A stretch of 64,000 nucleotides of DNA from Hirudo medicinalis (taxonomy: Eukaryota; Annelida; Clitellata; Hirudinida; Hirudinidae), in contig MPNW01000062.1 in NCBI GenBank assembly GCA_011800805.1, forward strand, positions 94,604-158,603, written 5' to 3'. Positions within the stretch are counted from its first letter, which is position 1; the number at the start of each line of letters is the position of its first letter. Positions 1 through 15,300 of the stretch are shown here, piece by piece. Made by a program: the position numbers and the translations under genes. The notes beneath the pieces are model-generated. The model was not told the DNA's origin. It saw nothing but the letters and a program-made list of their open reading frames with translations, and made no database searches.

Positions 1-102
1 TTGTTGTTGTAATTTTATGGCTATTAATGGAAGATGATGTAAACGATGCTCACCAGTCTTATGATTAAAGTGTGTGCTTTTCATTGCATGTATTACTTCC
101 AG

Positions 103-930
103 GACAAACTGCAGGAAGGTTTGGCATCAGAGGCTGAGAAAATCCTTAGTTCCCTTATTTGTCTGACGAGTGACAAAAAAATGAAGTCAAAGTTTATTGA
201 GGCCTGCATTTCAAATCTTGCTCAGAACAAGTTAGGATGAAATTTCAATTCACTAGGAGTTTCTTTGAACTATTCAAGCTTAATGTTGGACGAGACGTTT
301 CGTAGACGGTCGCATATTAAGAATAGACGAACATTTTTCAAAGGTCTGTCGTCATATCTCTGCGACTGCTTTCAAAACTTCTCAACTCTTTCAACCAGTA
401 CAGGAGTGGTCCAAACACTCATTACATGACTTTGTAAGTATTCATTTGCCATTACACTTTTTCCTGTTCCAAATAATATTTGACTTCTTTTTATTTATTT
501 AGCATTTTAATTTATTCAGATATCAACATTTTACTTCCACACAAACACTGATAGTAAAATTCCTTAAATTGTAGTAAAATGGGTTTTTGTTTCAAATTTT
601 GATAAAAAGAAACACACACAAAAAATGGGACAAGTTGTTTATAATGAAAAATAAGATGACAATTTCTTTAAGAATGAGTTGTCTGATTGATGATGTAATA
701 TTTCATTACTGTAGATGGGCTGACAGTGAACTTAGCATGCTGAAGCACTTCTTCAACAACCTCCTTCATTATACAAAAGCCTTCAAACAAGACACGAAGA
801 TGCACAACATGTAAGTGATGCGACTTTTAATTTTAGCACAATATGATTTCATGTGCTCACATGATGAGATTTGTTGCTCTGACTACCTGTTTTTATGCAC
901 TTTTTGAAGTTCTTACATCAAAAGCTTGTA

Positions 931-963
<33 letters not shown>

Positions 964-3900
964 TAGTGACCAAATTTCTCCTTAACTTATGTTTAAATCA
1001 GATTCTCTCACAAAGAAGAGGTTCAAGCTCGACTTCAGTTCCTGACGTGTGTTTTCTCCTCAAATGGTTCTCCAGAGGGTTTCAGTGAGTTCAGGGATCC
1101 TACGTTGAAATTGCAAATGATTTTTAATAAACACCCGACGGCCTCATTGCCGACTTCAAGAGGTTTATTGAAATTACAAGCCTTCCTTTCTACATTTCCG
1201 TAATAATTTAATTCTAGACGCAATCATTGAATTAAATAAATTGTTCGTGACTAAGGACTGAACACGGAGCAGATGGATATCCTCTGGGATTGTCTCGCTT
1301 ATGACCCCCAGTGTTCGGACGACTGCCTCCAATGGTTCTATAACCAAACCAAAAACAAGGATTACCATGCTCTCAAGATGGACACGTTGAGGCATATATT
1401 TGTAGAAAAGGTGATCTAAATGTGGAAAATATCTATTTGTGTATGCTCTTTATAGTGCCACAAATTTGCTTTCTTATTTTGCAGTAATTGGCCGAACATG
1501 TATTTATTCGTATCGACGAGTCGTAATTAAAAGTGTACTGCTGTGAAAGTTTAAACTATTAATCAGATGCCACTGCTCAAGGCAGAAGAGACGAGCATGA
1601 TTGGTTTGAACCTGTTCACACAACTCTGCCATTTGGCTCATTCAGCTTCAGGTGATTCCTCCCACTCTGATGAACAGGTAGGACATCAATATTGATGATA
1701 AAAATTGATCAAATGGTCAAATCTGTGTTGTAAAAGAGTTACAATGAGAAAGAATAATTGATAATATTAATCTTACCTGCAGAACTATGGGATCGATCAA
1801 CTTTGGGAGATTGCTCTGAGAGCGAGAAACACCGACGTCAGCTTGAATGCGATCAGCGTTCTCAACCATCATTACATAAGCAGTGAGTTAAGAATTACCG
1901 ACATTATTTTTTAACGAAATTAATTTATTACAGCATTTTGGTTCAATTTTAGATTTGTTTGTTTTCCCTTTCGTTTAAAACTTTTGTGTCTTTTGAAACG
2001 TGTTCGACAGTTGGCGGCGGCGCGCTCGAGAAGGAAGAAAGTTTCGTGCAGAAGTGCATGAAAAGCCTCATGGCGGCTTCCGACGACCTCCATCAGGTTG
2101 TTGTCGGTATTTCCTTCCGGCTATATTTCTTCTTTGTCATCTTGGTTTTTAAATATTTTTGAATTTCGATGAATTAACCAATTGCTTTGACATGTTAACA
2201 GAATGCTGAAAGTAGTCTGCTGGTGATCCAACGAGCTTTGATACTCCTGACTAATCATTTGGAAAGCTTTCGTAAGCAGCACGCCTACCACTTGAGGTTG
2301 TGTCAGCTGAACAACCAGATGGTGCAGAGCCACTACAATGTTGGCAAGAACCTCCCTCCATCTCTTTCATATCCTCATAAGATCAGGATCATTCTCCAGA
2401 CAGCTGGTTCCAATGCTAGGGTTTGTGGATTCATTCATGATTGAATTTTTTTTTCATTTTTTGTTATAAAACAGTTTTATTTCAAATTATCTTGAATTGT
2501 GAATGTTAAATTATATGTATTCTTAAATGATAAACGTCTGCTTACACTTTGTGCAATCTACTGCAATACAGACGGCAATTGAGATATCGCCTAATGACTT
2601 GGTGGCTGAGCTAAGAGCTGAGATCAATCACTGGTGGGAGACAATGCACAGCAAGAACAACCCGCAGCACCCTGACAAGTGCGACACCTCGACCGGCAAG
2701 GGCGGTTCTGCCAATGCCAGCATATTGTACGGAAGCGTCAGACTCATTACGCAGGGACAAGAGCTTTCGCCACAAGTGGACGATAAGACGCTGGGAGAAA
2801 TGCAGTTTAAAGATCATCAGGTTTCTGCCTTTTCGAGCGTCCGTTTATTTGCTCGGCATAATAATTTAATTAATAATAATAATAATTTAGAATTTGTACT
2901 CGAACATTGGAACACATTGAAATTAATTTTAAGGCAGATGTCTTATAAATATCAATGAGCTTCATGGATTCATTTTCTTCCAGCTGGTGTTTGTTTCCCA
3001 AAGTGGAGGAAGGTCGAAGAGAGTTGATTCTCAGCAGCTGATGAACTCATTGTACAAGTTGCCCATGATCCTGCTCACTGAGGAGCCACACTTCACATGC
3101 CTCTTCAATCTCCTGCATCAACTCAGTTCGTTCTCACCCAATAACTTTGATGGGGTGAGTGGATTTTCTCTACTCATGTTTCATGAATTGAATGGAATGT
3201 TGATGACTCCAAGGAAGCCTTAAATGAAGTGATTCTATAAGCACATCGCACTTGTAGTTATATTAGATGATCTTACTGTTCTTTAATTGCACAATGATTT
3301 AAAGATGTATTCTCAACATGAGATTATTATTAATATTTTATTATTATTATTATTATTATTAATTGTGCTTTGGTAATTTATAACATATTTTATCAACTAA
3401 GTGGATTCTTTCTGTGCAAAGGACCTGCAGGAACATTGTAGTCTCCAGACAAAGGCCAGGGTTCTTTCGAGGAAGGTTTGGAGTCTGTTGATGCTGTTGC
3501 CGACAAACAAGAAGATGTTCGAAGCCTTTTTTGGCATTGCAGATGAGGTCGGACCTTTTCTTACCTTTTTCAATTTGTTTAAAATGTGCTTGCATTGATT
3601 TTTATGTGACCTTAATTTCAATTGATTTATTTGTCATTTCAAGTTTTATTTTTAATTAAATGAAAGGTTATTTTGCATCAGTAAAGTTTAAGAAATACAA
3701 TGATTTGTTGGAATGTGCATGTTTCAGTCAGCTCATCAGGCTCTTAAAGCTGGTTGGAGGGAACTGCTTGACCCTACAAATGCTCACAAGCTCATGTATT
3801 CCCTCCTTATTGTTGAGTCTCTCTCAAGACCCAACAAGAGCAAATCAAAATCATACAAAGTGGTTTGTAACAGCTGCTCCTTCAATTTGATTTAAATAAT

Positions 3901-6695
3901 TAGTTTGTCACAGTTTCTTTCACTTTAGTCTGGTGCAAATGTGCAATCCACTGAAGATGCCTCTGAAAGCTGCCCTGAGAAGCAATGGAAAAATAAGGTT
4001 GTTTCGATGAACGGCTATTTCTTCTTTGATGGTTTGCTGTGATTAATTGTAATTTAATCACATTTAATATTGCAAATCAAGTATTCTGCTCTGAATCCAA
4101 GCTGGGTTGGATTTGCTTGATGGATTTAAATGAGTTGCTATGTTACATCTCCTTTGTTTCACCAGTTTGTTCTTTGTGGGGGCTTCCAACACCTATTATC
4201 CATCCTGCTCTCAGGAGTACTCCAGGATCAAGATGGCAGCAAACAAGATGAGGTCAGCACAGTTTGTTATAAAATATAAGTTTATATATGATATTTTAAG
4301 TAGGTCGACTTATATCTATTGACTCCTCCTTTCTGCTATCAGCTATCATTTGAACTTGAGTAACATAGTAACATTAATTGAGTTTCATTAACAGTGGCAG
4401 AACGACTGCTTGGCCAGTCTCCTACGTCTCATAAATCTCTTTGCCATCTCCAATTGCGACCTTGAAACTTACCACTCGGAACTCTTCGACATGCTGGAAA
4501 GTCCGGTGAAAAAGATGAGTAAACGGAGACCATCCGAGAAGATGGTGGTCCCTTGCATTAACGAGGTGATGTCGTTGGTTGTTATTAATAGCACATTTAT
4601 TGCCATTGATTTGATTGCTCACCATTACGAATCTGTTCTTCTTTAAATATATGATCTTGTCTAACAATTTCTAGCAGCATGATGAAACACAGGCTGAATG
4701 GATTAATATTATTATGTCCAAGTTAATTGTCTGATAAGAAGTATTTGATTTCAGTATCTTTCTAGTCAAATGGATGTAGAGGCTCTGACCAAGGTGCTCA
4801 TGGTGACCATGTTTAATGCTGCAATGCCCAGGTACTCATGTATGACCTTGTGACCTTGAAAGCTTAATTTAATTGCAATTAATAGTTAATTACATGCATG
4901 ATGTAATTGCTTTCTCATTGCATATGTACGAGTAATTATCTCTTAACAGTTTTTAAAATGTTGTTTCTCGATTTTGTCAGTCGAGAGTTTGATAGATTAC
5001 CTGTGACATCCTGGGGTCATGTCGACGTGGTGAGGTGCTCCATGTCACTTCTCGTGTCACTGGCCTTTTCCTTCCCATCGGTGTTGTCCATGTTTGCCTC
5101 TTCTGAGAACTTTCCATCATGGCTGAAGAGAATGACATTAGAAGCTCTTGAGGTTCAAAATGTTCATTGATGATTAAAGATAATTTTCATTTATTATCTT
5201 AATTATTGCCGATTATCAACGCAACACAAGTAAAGATTATTATGAATGAACTTCAGCCTTCCATAAGACAAGAATCGTGCCAAGGGTTTTACAGGTTATG
5301 CCTTGGAAAGACATCAGATGGTCAGACTGGATATAAATATCTCATCCTGGTCTTCAACAACCTCCTACCTTGTCTGGCCGATGCCTGCTCCCTGAAACCA
5401 GCCAAGAAGAGTCCTGCTGGTCTTTCGGCCTCGTTTGGAAAGGTAAACATTCTGACTGAGGATTTGTTTTGTAACCTCATAAAGAAATAAATAACTTGAA
5501 GAAATTCTGCTAAAATAAAAATTGGTTATTTCTGACATTATCTGCTTTTATTTAAGTTATGAAAATGTACTTCATTTATATAGCGCCACATGAACAGCAT
5601 CAGAGGTGCTTCTTGTTAATTTATTTAGTGCTCCTTCACGAGGGCGCTTGTGGCAGTGCAGGATGGTTTCGAACCGGTTATGTTGGTTATGCAGGAACGT
5701 AACCCATTCGGCCAACCTGCAAGCTAGCTATCTAGCTATTTTTGATTTTCACATTTCATCATAACAACAACAACAACAATAATAATAAGAATAAGAATAA
5801 TTTATAAATGTCCTTGTGAGCATAAAAACCTCATTGCCTTCAGGCTCATGATGACAAAGAGCCCTATGGTCCAGGATGCAGAGATTATTTATGGCTCATG
5901 TGCCAGTTAGTGGATGGCATCAAGAAGGAAGATGCTGAGAAGAGCTGGAATCAGGTGAGGAAATTGTGATTTGTTTGTTAATATTAATCAATATTGTAAC
6001 TTTAGTATGGTTTTCTAGCACAAATATAAATACATTACAAGTCCACTACATATTCATGTTGCTTTGAATGCTGAATGAAATGAATTCAAACCCAGGCCGA
6101 GGTGGCCGGTGGCAGTCAAACCGACGAGTTGAAGGCCGGCATCGAGAAGACGCAACTGGCAGACCTGAGCGAGGTCGGCCTAGCGGTGGCTGGGAGAATC
6201 GTGAGTCGGGGTTTCTTCGAGAAGAGGCATAACACCTTGGATGACGACGGTCTTGTGGGTCTCCTGAAATTCTGCCAATGCCTCCTGAAGCATAATCCAC
6301 CCTTCAAAGCATCCACCGAGGGACAGGTGCAAATGATTAACGTTTCACTTTATGGTGTAATTTTTAAAGATAATTTAATTTTTAGCATTGATGTTGAAAA
6401 ATTAGCAATTTTTATGGAAATCTGTCAGGAAAATAAATGAATAAAATCTGTTTCGAGATATTTATTATTCAATATTAAACAAATATTAGATGGATTATTC
6501 TCATATTACAGACATTCCTCATAGACATATTCCAATGCCTGTTTGCTCTGCCATCTCCTACAGCACGATTCCTTCCAAAGTGCAAGTCACAAAGTTCAAG
6601 AAATGCTGCCTTTGATTTGCTTATTGAAATGGTTAAAGGGAATGTTGAGAGTTACATTATTCTGCACAGCTTGCTCATGAAACAGAACCACAAAG
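103..6695 (+). CDS. USP34: USP34 N-terminal region exons (first 22 in window)
   Basis: Exons: 103-230, 344-433, 715-810, 1002-1084, 1256-1410, 1567-1677, 1783-1882, 2011-2096, 2202-2420, 2572-2820, 2984-3154, 3422-3547, 3728-3862, 3929-3997, 4166-4252, 4395-4565, 4755-4831, 4981-5152, 5257-5442, 5844-5954, 6096-6326, 6512-6695. All junction phases agree. The encoded protein is helix-rich with Leu-rich amphipathic stretches and includes a ubiquitin-like stretch around 2572-3154 (IEISPND onward), as in human USP34. The first exon starts in phase 0 right after a CAG acceptor and has no upstream Met in frame, so the gene continues upstream of the window. The last exon here ends at a GC donor (AAAG|GCGAGT). 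Confidence 0.9.
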
Positions 6696-9600
6696 GCGAG
6701 TCAACCTTTTTAGAAATTGAAAAACGGACATTTGCGTGCAACATTTGCACGGACAGTGTGCTGATTAACTTCTGAAGTAACATCTTTTGCGGTTTAAAAA
6801 TACCTCAGACTCGCACATGCCGTACTCCTGGGACGCTTGGCCTCACGACGAGGAAAGATCGAAGTGCGGCTACGTGGGGTTGACCAACTTGGGTGCCACG
6901 TGCTACATGGCCACTTGCATGCAGCACCTTTTCATGATTCCCGAAGCCAGGAGGGTCATTCTCGATGCCAAGGTCGGTTAAAAATAAATCCTCTTTTCTA
7001 TGTTTCTACTTTGTTGTTTCATCCGATTTGATGGTCGCTCGAACAGTGTTTAGATTCGACGAACCACGCCGGTATACTGATCGAGTCGAAAAAGATGTTT
7101 GCTTATCTCTTGGAGAGTGAGAGGAAGGCCTACAACCCTTACAGCTTCTGCAAAGTTTACACCATGGACCACCAACCTCTGAACACCGGAGAGCAAAAGG
7201 ACATGACGGAATTCTTTACAGATCTTATCACCAAGCTGGAGGAAATGGGCCCTGACATGGTTGGTGTTTCAGAACTCATTCATTGATGCTAACAATAGAA
7301 TAATAATAATAATTCAATAATCATTCATCATTGATTTTCATTCACTAAATCCTGGTAATAATACCCTTTTACTTTCAACTTATCAGAAAAGCATGGTGAA
7401 GTCTTTGTTTGGAGGAGTGTTGACAAACAATGTGGTTTCCTTGGTGAGTAATACTTTGTAACGCACGTGCCGCTAACTCACGGCTTTGTAATTTCTTCAC
7501 GATTTCTGGCTAAAGTTATGAAATTAGATTTTATGAATTTGAATTTATGGAGCAATTTGTTTATAATTCCGATAAATCAATCGGAACAGAAATTGCATTA
7601 ATGTAAAGTGCTTCAAACGTGTGTCAATGTAGTTCATTTATATAGCTCCATATGCACAGTGTCAGAGGTGCTTTTCGTTAACCATCGATATAGCACTCCT
7701 TCCCGAGGGCACTTGCGCGGTGCAGGCTGGGTTTTGAACATGACACATTAAGACTTGCCATTACCGTCGTATGCAGGAATGCCACCCATCCTGCATGCCA
7801 GAGCAGCACGCACATATGAGCTATTCTTCGTGAGAACATTTATGAATCGAAATTGAATCATTGCAGGATTGTCCTCATGTTAGCAGAACCAAGGAAGAAT
7901 TTTATACTGTGAGGTGTCAGGTGGCTGACATGAAAAATCTAAATGTGAGATATTGACTTGAATGTGATTCAACATGGTTTTAATAATGCATTTATGCATT
8001 CTCCTGTGTTTTGTTGTTGGTAGGAGTCATTGGATGAGGTGACTGTGAAGGATATGCTTGAGGGAGACAACATGTACACTTGCTCCAAGTGTCAAAAGAA
8101 AGTCAGAGCTGAAAAAAGGTAAAATCCAGTCCATTTAGTAATCTGGCTAATATTTTGATGATATCGTGAAACCTTCCGTCTAAGGCCGTTTCCTGATGTA
8201 ATCGTTTTTGTGCTTACGAAAACATTTGTAATAAATAAATAAATAAATTGACTCAAGAGAATATGAACAAATATGTTTTATTGATACCAGGGCATGCTTC
8301 TGCAAACTTCCCTCCATCTTGTGTTTTAACACGATGAGGTATACATTCAACATGATCACCATGATGAAAGAAAAGGTCAACACGCACTTCTCCTTTCCTC
8401 TCAAACTCGACATGTCGCCATACATGGAAGCAAACCTCATCAACAGGCAATGTAAGATTTCTTTTTATTCAGTTCTTATTCTGGCAAAATGCTGTTTCAA
8501 ATATTTTTCTGTGGATTATATGGTCGTTGGTTCTAAATGTTCACTTGTCTGAGTTTAACACATTTTGGTCTGATGGTGAGCGTGAATAGAATCGGACCTT
8601 AGCGAACGAGAATTATTATTGCTTATCGAATTCTTTCATTCACTGACAGGCAGCAGCAATGAAGACAGAGAGAGGCTCAGCACTTCAGAGCTCGATGATG
8701 CCAGCCAAACCTCTCCGACCAATCAGGACGAGAATGCAGAGGAGCAAAGCAACGAAACCGGTTTTGAGTACGAACTGATAGGAGTCACCGTCCACACCGG
8801 CACCGCCGATGCCGGACACTACTACAGCTTCATCAGAGATCGCACCAACAAAACTGATATAGGACAGGACAGATGGTAATTCATCGTGTTTCATTGAAGG
8901 TTATGTTTTAGTGAATTTAGAAACTTCAAAAAGCCATAACTTATGGATTCAGAATGTGAACTGGCAAACAAGAAGTCAATTTTGCAACTATTTTATCCAC
9001 ATATTTATATGATATGAGTAAGTAAATAGTTGTTTTGACTCAAAAGGAAATCATTAAATTCTTAAGGCACCTCTTCAACGATGCCGAGGTGAAGCCTTTC
9101 GATCCTGCACAACTCGCATCCGAGTGTTTCGGAGGAGAAACGACCGTGAGTCATTCTTTCTAATGCCATCCGAGTAACTGTCATGAATATTCGTTCTAAT
9201 TTAATTCATAATGCCTACCTCTGAACTTCGTCCTTCAGAGTAAAACCTATGATTCGGTCACGGACAAGTTCATGGATTTTTCGTTTGAAAAGGTAAAAAT
9301 TCCGTTTCTGACAGGCTCGATTGAATGCTCGTTTTCACTAACTTCATTTGGTTCCAAATCCACGAAGACACACAGTGCATACATGTTGTTCTACGAGAGG
9401 ATCGACAACGCGAACCCGTGCTCGTCCGCCGCCCCGTTGAAGGCGAAGGACCCCCTCGTCGCCCCGGTGCCTCCGTTCGGGGCGTCTTCCAGGTCGGACG
9501 ACGTCGCAACTCCTTTTGGAACCGCCGACGAAGATGATCAGTCGAGATCCAAATACGAACTGCCACCTGATTTGGCTGAGGTTTGTTTGTCAGTTGTTTG

Positions 9601-12292
9601 TGGCATTTGTTTGTTAGTTGTGGTTATTTTTGGAAGTTTCATCTGTTAATATTTATGGATACTGCTATATGCAACTGATGTCTTTGTAATGCTTGCTATT
9701 TTGTTTGGAATTTAATCAGAAGACCTAATTTTTCTTAAATGAATAGTGGATATGGCAAGACAACACTCAATTCCTGCAGGACAAGAGCATCTTCGAGCAC
9801 TCATATTTCAGGTGAAACGACTGACATGTTTATTGAATGTCGCCCGATCACGTCGTGCGAGGAACATGTGATTATGGTAGAGACAAATTTAAAAATATAA
9901 ATCTAAGCATATCATCTGCTACCATCAGCTTTATGATGCAAATGTGCAACTCCGTGCCTGCGACTCTGTCCCGCAACAACCCCAACATTCAAATCCCACT
10001 CCTTGCCACCAAACTCAGCACCTCATTCATCTTGGAGACACTCATCCATGCAAAAGAGAAGGTCAGTGATGCAATTATGATGGAAATACCATTCTAAAGA
10101 TGAATATAAACACATCTCTTAAATCTATTCATCGAATTGCTCTCCTCTACAGCCAACGATGCTACAATTCATTGAGAACACTACAAAACTTTTCAACAGT
10201 GACAGAAGATGCTGTGAGGTCTGGTAACTTATTTGACTCAAAAGGCTCTGCATGGTCTTGCATATTTTATATTTCTTGATGTTACATAAACTGATGTCTC
10301 CATCACATACAATGTTAATATATTCTATATAAATTGTTCATCTTTCTTAGTGGTTCTTGGACACGATGACAGAAGACGATTGGTGGCCTCAGCAGATCCT
10401 CATCAGGTGTCCCAATCAGACTGTCAGACAGGTGAGTGTCATGTGAAATTATTATCAGATGTTATTTGTTGAAATTGAACTCGATGACCTGCTCGTTGCA
10501 TCAACAGATGTTCCAAAGACTTGTTATCCACGTCATCAACCAGCTGAAACCGGTTCATAACAAGAGGTTGTCAATGTATCACGTTATTTAATTGGTCATC
10601 ATTATCACATCGTTTTACATGAACATTTCTAATTGATTGCCATTTAATTAACATTTAATTAAGTTACATTGTACTTGTTTAGCGAGGATGAACCTGATGT
10701 AAGCTCTAGTGCTGTCAATGATTCCTGTGTCAACAGATTCATCAGGAAGATGCTAGCAATTGTATGTCGGAGATTGTTGTTGCTGTTGTTGTAATTATTC
10801 ATGACTTGTCACATCTGTCCATCATTCATTCTCAGGATAAGCACAAAATCTTCATCTTCAATAATAATATTAGCTTGATAATGAGCTGATATCTCCTCAC
10901 AGATAGAGCAGGACAACAGACTGCACTGTAGGTACCTTGCAGAATATTTTGGCTTCCTCCTCGAGTTTGCCAAAATCAGGGACAATGAGTGCAGGTTTTT
11001 GAACCAAATCAACACCATTACCATACTTGTTGGATTCTTCATGTCTCACAAGCAGCAGGGAGATTATGTAAGAAGTGATTATTATGATGCTGATAGCATA
11101 AATGATTATGTTGACAATGATGGTGATGATGAAGTTATTGTTCTCATGCTATTTCGTGCTTCGTGGAACACTAGTGAAAAGTATATACCTTCATGCAGAC
11201 GACTTCGAACGAAATGTCAGACGATGACGACGAAAGAGACTTCGAAGACATCATCAATCTCTCTGATGATAAGTACTGCCCACAGGCACTGGAGAAAATG
11301 ATCTCACTGGTAGCTCTGCTGGTTGAAAAGAGCAGAGTGGATCACAAAAACCTCCACTTGTCTGACAAGGACACCCACTCTCTTCTGGGTGGCAGGGTGT
11401 GTTTTCAAAATCTTTTGTGCCTTGTCTTTCTAGTTTGACAAGAATGCTGGCTGTCACATCAATATTATTTTTTAGGGACTGCCATTTTTGTATCACCAAA
11501 TCAGAGATGCCATCAATTTAAGACAAACATGCAATCTCATCTTCAGTCTGTCTAGGTTCAACGAGAGGCTTGCATCTAATGTGAGTTTAATATTAATTAC
11601 GAAGTGCTGCATAATTTTGCATAATTAAGTGCTCTTTACGAATCACGTTTCATGTTGTTGTAGATTATTCAAATGATTCTCCATTCTCTCACGAGAACAG
11701 GCACCGAGGTGACAACCGTTTTTTATCTTTCAATTTTTGCTATTAATTATTTTTATTTAATATTTTAAATAATCACTTATTTTTTTATAATTATTGATGT
11801 TATGTTGCTGACAACACAGACCCAGCCATTCTTCAAACTCTTGTCCATGTTGGTCGAATTTGTCGGCGGCCCTCCCGGAATGCCGTTGTTTCTGCAGCAC
11901 ATCCTCGTCAAGTTTTGGGAGGTTAGGATTGATGACGATCATCGTTCATTCGTCTATCTAATTATTTCTTCTTACCACATTATAATGACTTGTTGTCGAA
12001 TAAATTTAAATAAATGATCCACTGAATCTTCTCCAGGTGGCAGAATATTGTCCACAACCAGCATTGGAGTGGTTGTCGACTCAGGTGATGAGGAATAAAA
12101 TGGCTATGACTTGGGTTCTTCAAACTATGGATGCCTGGGCTGAAATGTACCTCATGTCTTACAGCAACGTCAGAGTCAGAAATTGTTAGTCAGACTTCAA
12201 GTTCGTTGATGATGATGATAGCATTAATGTTGATGATGATGATGATGATGATGTTGATAGCATTAATGTTGATGATGATGATGATAGCATTA

Positions 12293-12348
<56 letters not shown>

Positions 12349-15300
12349 AGCATTAATGTTGATGATGATGATGATGATGATGATGATAGCATTAATGTTG
12401 ATGATGATGATGATAGCATTAATGTTGATGATGATGATGATGATAGCATTAATGTTGATGGAAATGAAATGAGAGTGTAATTGTAATGAAGAGGTCTTCA
12501 GATGACATTCAATATTCTTACTTTTCAATATTCTTGCATTCGCAGGTGCTGCACATTTGCTTGTGGCTTTGGTTCCCAGCAACACTTTCAGACAAACATT
12601 CAAAACAAACAGGAGCATGCTGACTTCGCATAAGGAGCCTATTGCTGTGAGTTGTTCATTTAGTTTTCAACTCTTTTCATATTTTATATTCCATGTTATA
12701 TTATTTATAATATAAATTTATAACATAAACAAATATTTATATTCCAGTTGCAATCTTGTAGCACTCATTGGTAGTCTGCTTGTTGTTTTACTAGCGAATG
12801 TTAACATAATAAAACGTTAGTGAACTCTTTAAAAATTCATTCCAACTTTTTCTTTGCAAGATGAGTGAGGAGGCTGTGGAGGTTGTGCACGAAGTGTACG
12901 GACATCTCCTGAAATTGTTGTGCAAAGCTCGTCAATATGTCGGTAAGTGGATGGTGGTGATGATGACGATGAACATTTTAAAACTAATAAATAACCTTAC
13001 AGATGGTCAAGGACATGGCACATCAAAATTGGTTCCATACTTCAGCGTTCTCAATTACTGCCTGATCTCAAAGACTGAAAAACTCATGGTGAGCTGTTAT
13101 TTTTTAACAAATTTACTGATTAAATATTGGGATTTAATTTGTAACTGGTGTAATATTTTAATTTGCTGTGACATCACATTTGTAAAAGTGGTTGGACTCT
13201 GTATTGTTCATGAAATGTTATGTGGAATCTTTTTGTATGTCACTCTTACTATTTTAAGAACAAAATTCTAAGTGAACCATTTAAGAACTTGTTTTATTTC
13301 CTCAGTTTTCAAGATATTTCAATGACCTCTGGCTGCTCTTCCAGCCAAAACTGTCTGAACCACAAATTGCTGTGAACCATAACAAACAGGTGCTCATACG
13401 ATTGTGATGTTTCTAATACTCTTCATTATTTGTAATGCATTCGACCAAAGTAAGGGGTGCCTCATAGCATTATTACAAAATATTATTACATTATTAGAGA
13501 TTGATTTAGTTTCCAGTCCAACAATTAACTAATTTCTTATTTCAGGCAATGTTGATATTTTGGTACCATGTTTGTCTTGACTGTCCAGAGAATATCAAAC
13601 TCATTGTCTCAAATCCATCCATATCCAAGAACATTGCTTTCAACTACATCCTGTTAGTTTTTTCTCTTTACATACAATTTTAAGTTTGCAAATATCAGTT
13701 TTCAAATTTCATTTTTGTCTAACTAACCCAGACAGCATGACAAAAATGGTGTCTGTTGAATGTTATAATATGCATATTTAACAATGTTTGTAATATATTT
13801 ATATTGCAAAATAATGTAAACCAATTAGAGCTGACCACGAAGACCAGGAGGTGATCATGACGAACAGGACCACGCTGCCGGCATATTACGGCATCTTGAG
13901 GATGTGCTGCGTGCAGTCTCCGGCATTCACCCGGTACCTGGCCGCCCACCAGAATATTCAGTGGGCCTTCAGAAACATCACCACCCACCCCACCCAGTAC
14001 ACTGCAGTAAGATTTATATTCATTGTAATCATTTGCAACATTTTATAACTACCTCTTCTTTTTTTTTAAATTTTTTATAGTTATTATTCTTAGTCTAAAT
14101 TCAACATTTTTATTTACATAATATTATTAATTATTTAATTATTAGCCCGTTCAGTTAATCACATCAGGCATTTGTATTTGCAGGCTGTCGATGAACTCTA
14201 CTGGTTGATGCGGCTCATGGTGGCCATCACTCCGGGCATGTCTGAGGAAGACGTGAAGGCCGTGGTTCAATTCAGGAGGAACACCATTCAGTTGTATCTG
14301 CAGATTCTCGATGCTAGGAGCCAATGGCAGACTCTTGTAGCGTTAGTCGCACAGTTTTCTTTCTTCGAGACTTCTGGAATGATTTCGATGCCGATCGTCG
14401 TGGTCGACAACGTTAGCGGAAAACAAATTGGTGCTAGAAATTCCAATGATGGCTTCCTCCACTGTTTCAGAGTTTTTAGGATACTGTTGGACAGGCATGA
14501 AGAGAGAATTTTTGTTCTCCAAAATAATGGAATCATCCTCATGTATGAGGCGTTCACCACTCTCCATCTCATGCACTACGAGGCCACTGCCTGCCACGTT
14601 GCAGAGGATATCAACCATCTCCTCGGAATCATCTCGCAGATGCTTGCTTCTGCCAGGAAACACCTGCCCGAGAAGAAAGGTGTGCATTCACGCACGACGT
14701 CGTCGATCGTTTGCCTCTTTAGATCTCTAGAATTGCAATTCAATGACTGAAATCATAAAAGATTTCCCAAGCAAATTGTATGCTGTGGTTCATAACTGTT
14801 TTATAATTGATAGTCATAATCCTGCCTGCTTAACTCATCCTACATTCATTGTCATGAGGCATTGTCTTGCTAAATTGATGGATTTTATTGCAGGAAGTGA
14901 TGTAAAGCCTCATTTGACAGCGTGGAAGGACAGAGGGGAGTTCATGAAGAAGTTGTTGTCCCTCCTCAACTTTTACACGCCTCCTGAGATGAGACAGGCC
15001 ACTTTTGGTTGGTGGTTTGCCAAGGGGACTCTTTCAAATTGCTGTATTAAATTGATGGGATAAATATTCTACAATTTCTGTAGCTGTTGTAATGGCATTG
15101 TAATTATGTTGGTTAAATAAATAATTGTAAAACTGCTATTAATAGTTGCAATGACTCAGTGATCGTTCTTCTTTAACCTGCCAGCATGCCTCCGAGAAAT
15201 GATTTTGACCTACCAGTTCGAGTGGATACAGACCATCGTTCCGATGCTCGTTCAGGCGCACGCATCGTTCCAGGCCAGCAACGAGCCAGGTCAATGCTAG

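Noticed and set aside
12131..12618. Long open frames of poly-Met, poly-Ser and poly-Ile on both strands
   Set aside because: They come from the GAT/AGCATTAATG array. Flanking USP34 exons 12037-12184 and 12546-12646 join in phase without it.
14172..14750. A single 192-codon exon of USP34
   Set aside because: It includes a 129-base in-frame intron and runs past the real donor at 14679. Homology fits two exons, 14184-14341 and 14471-14679.
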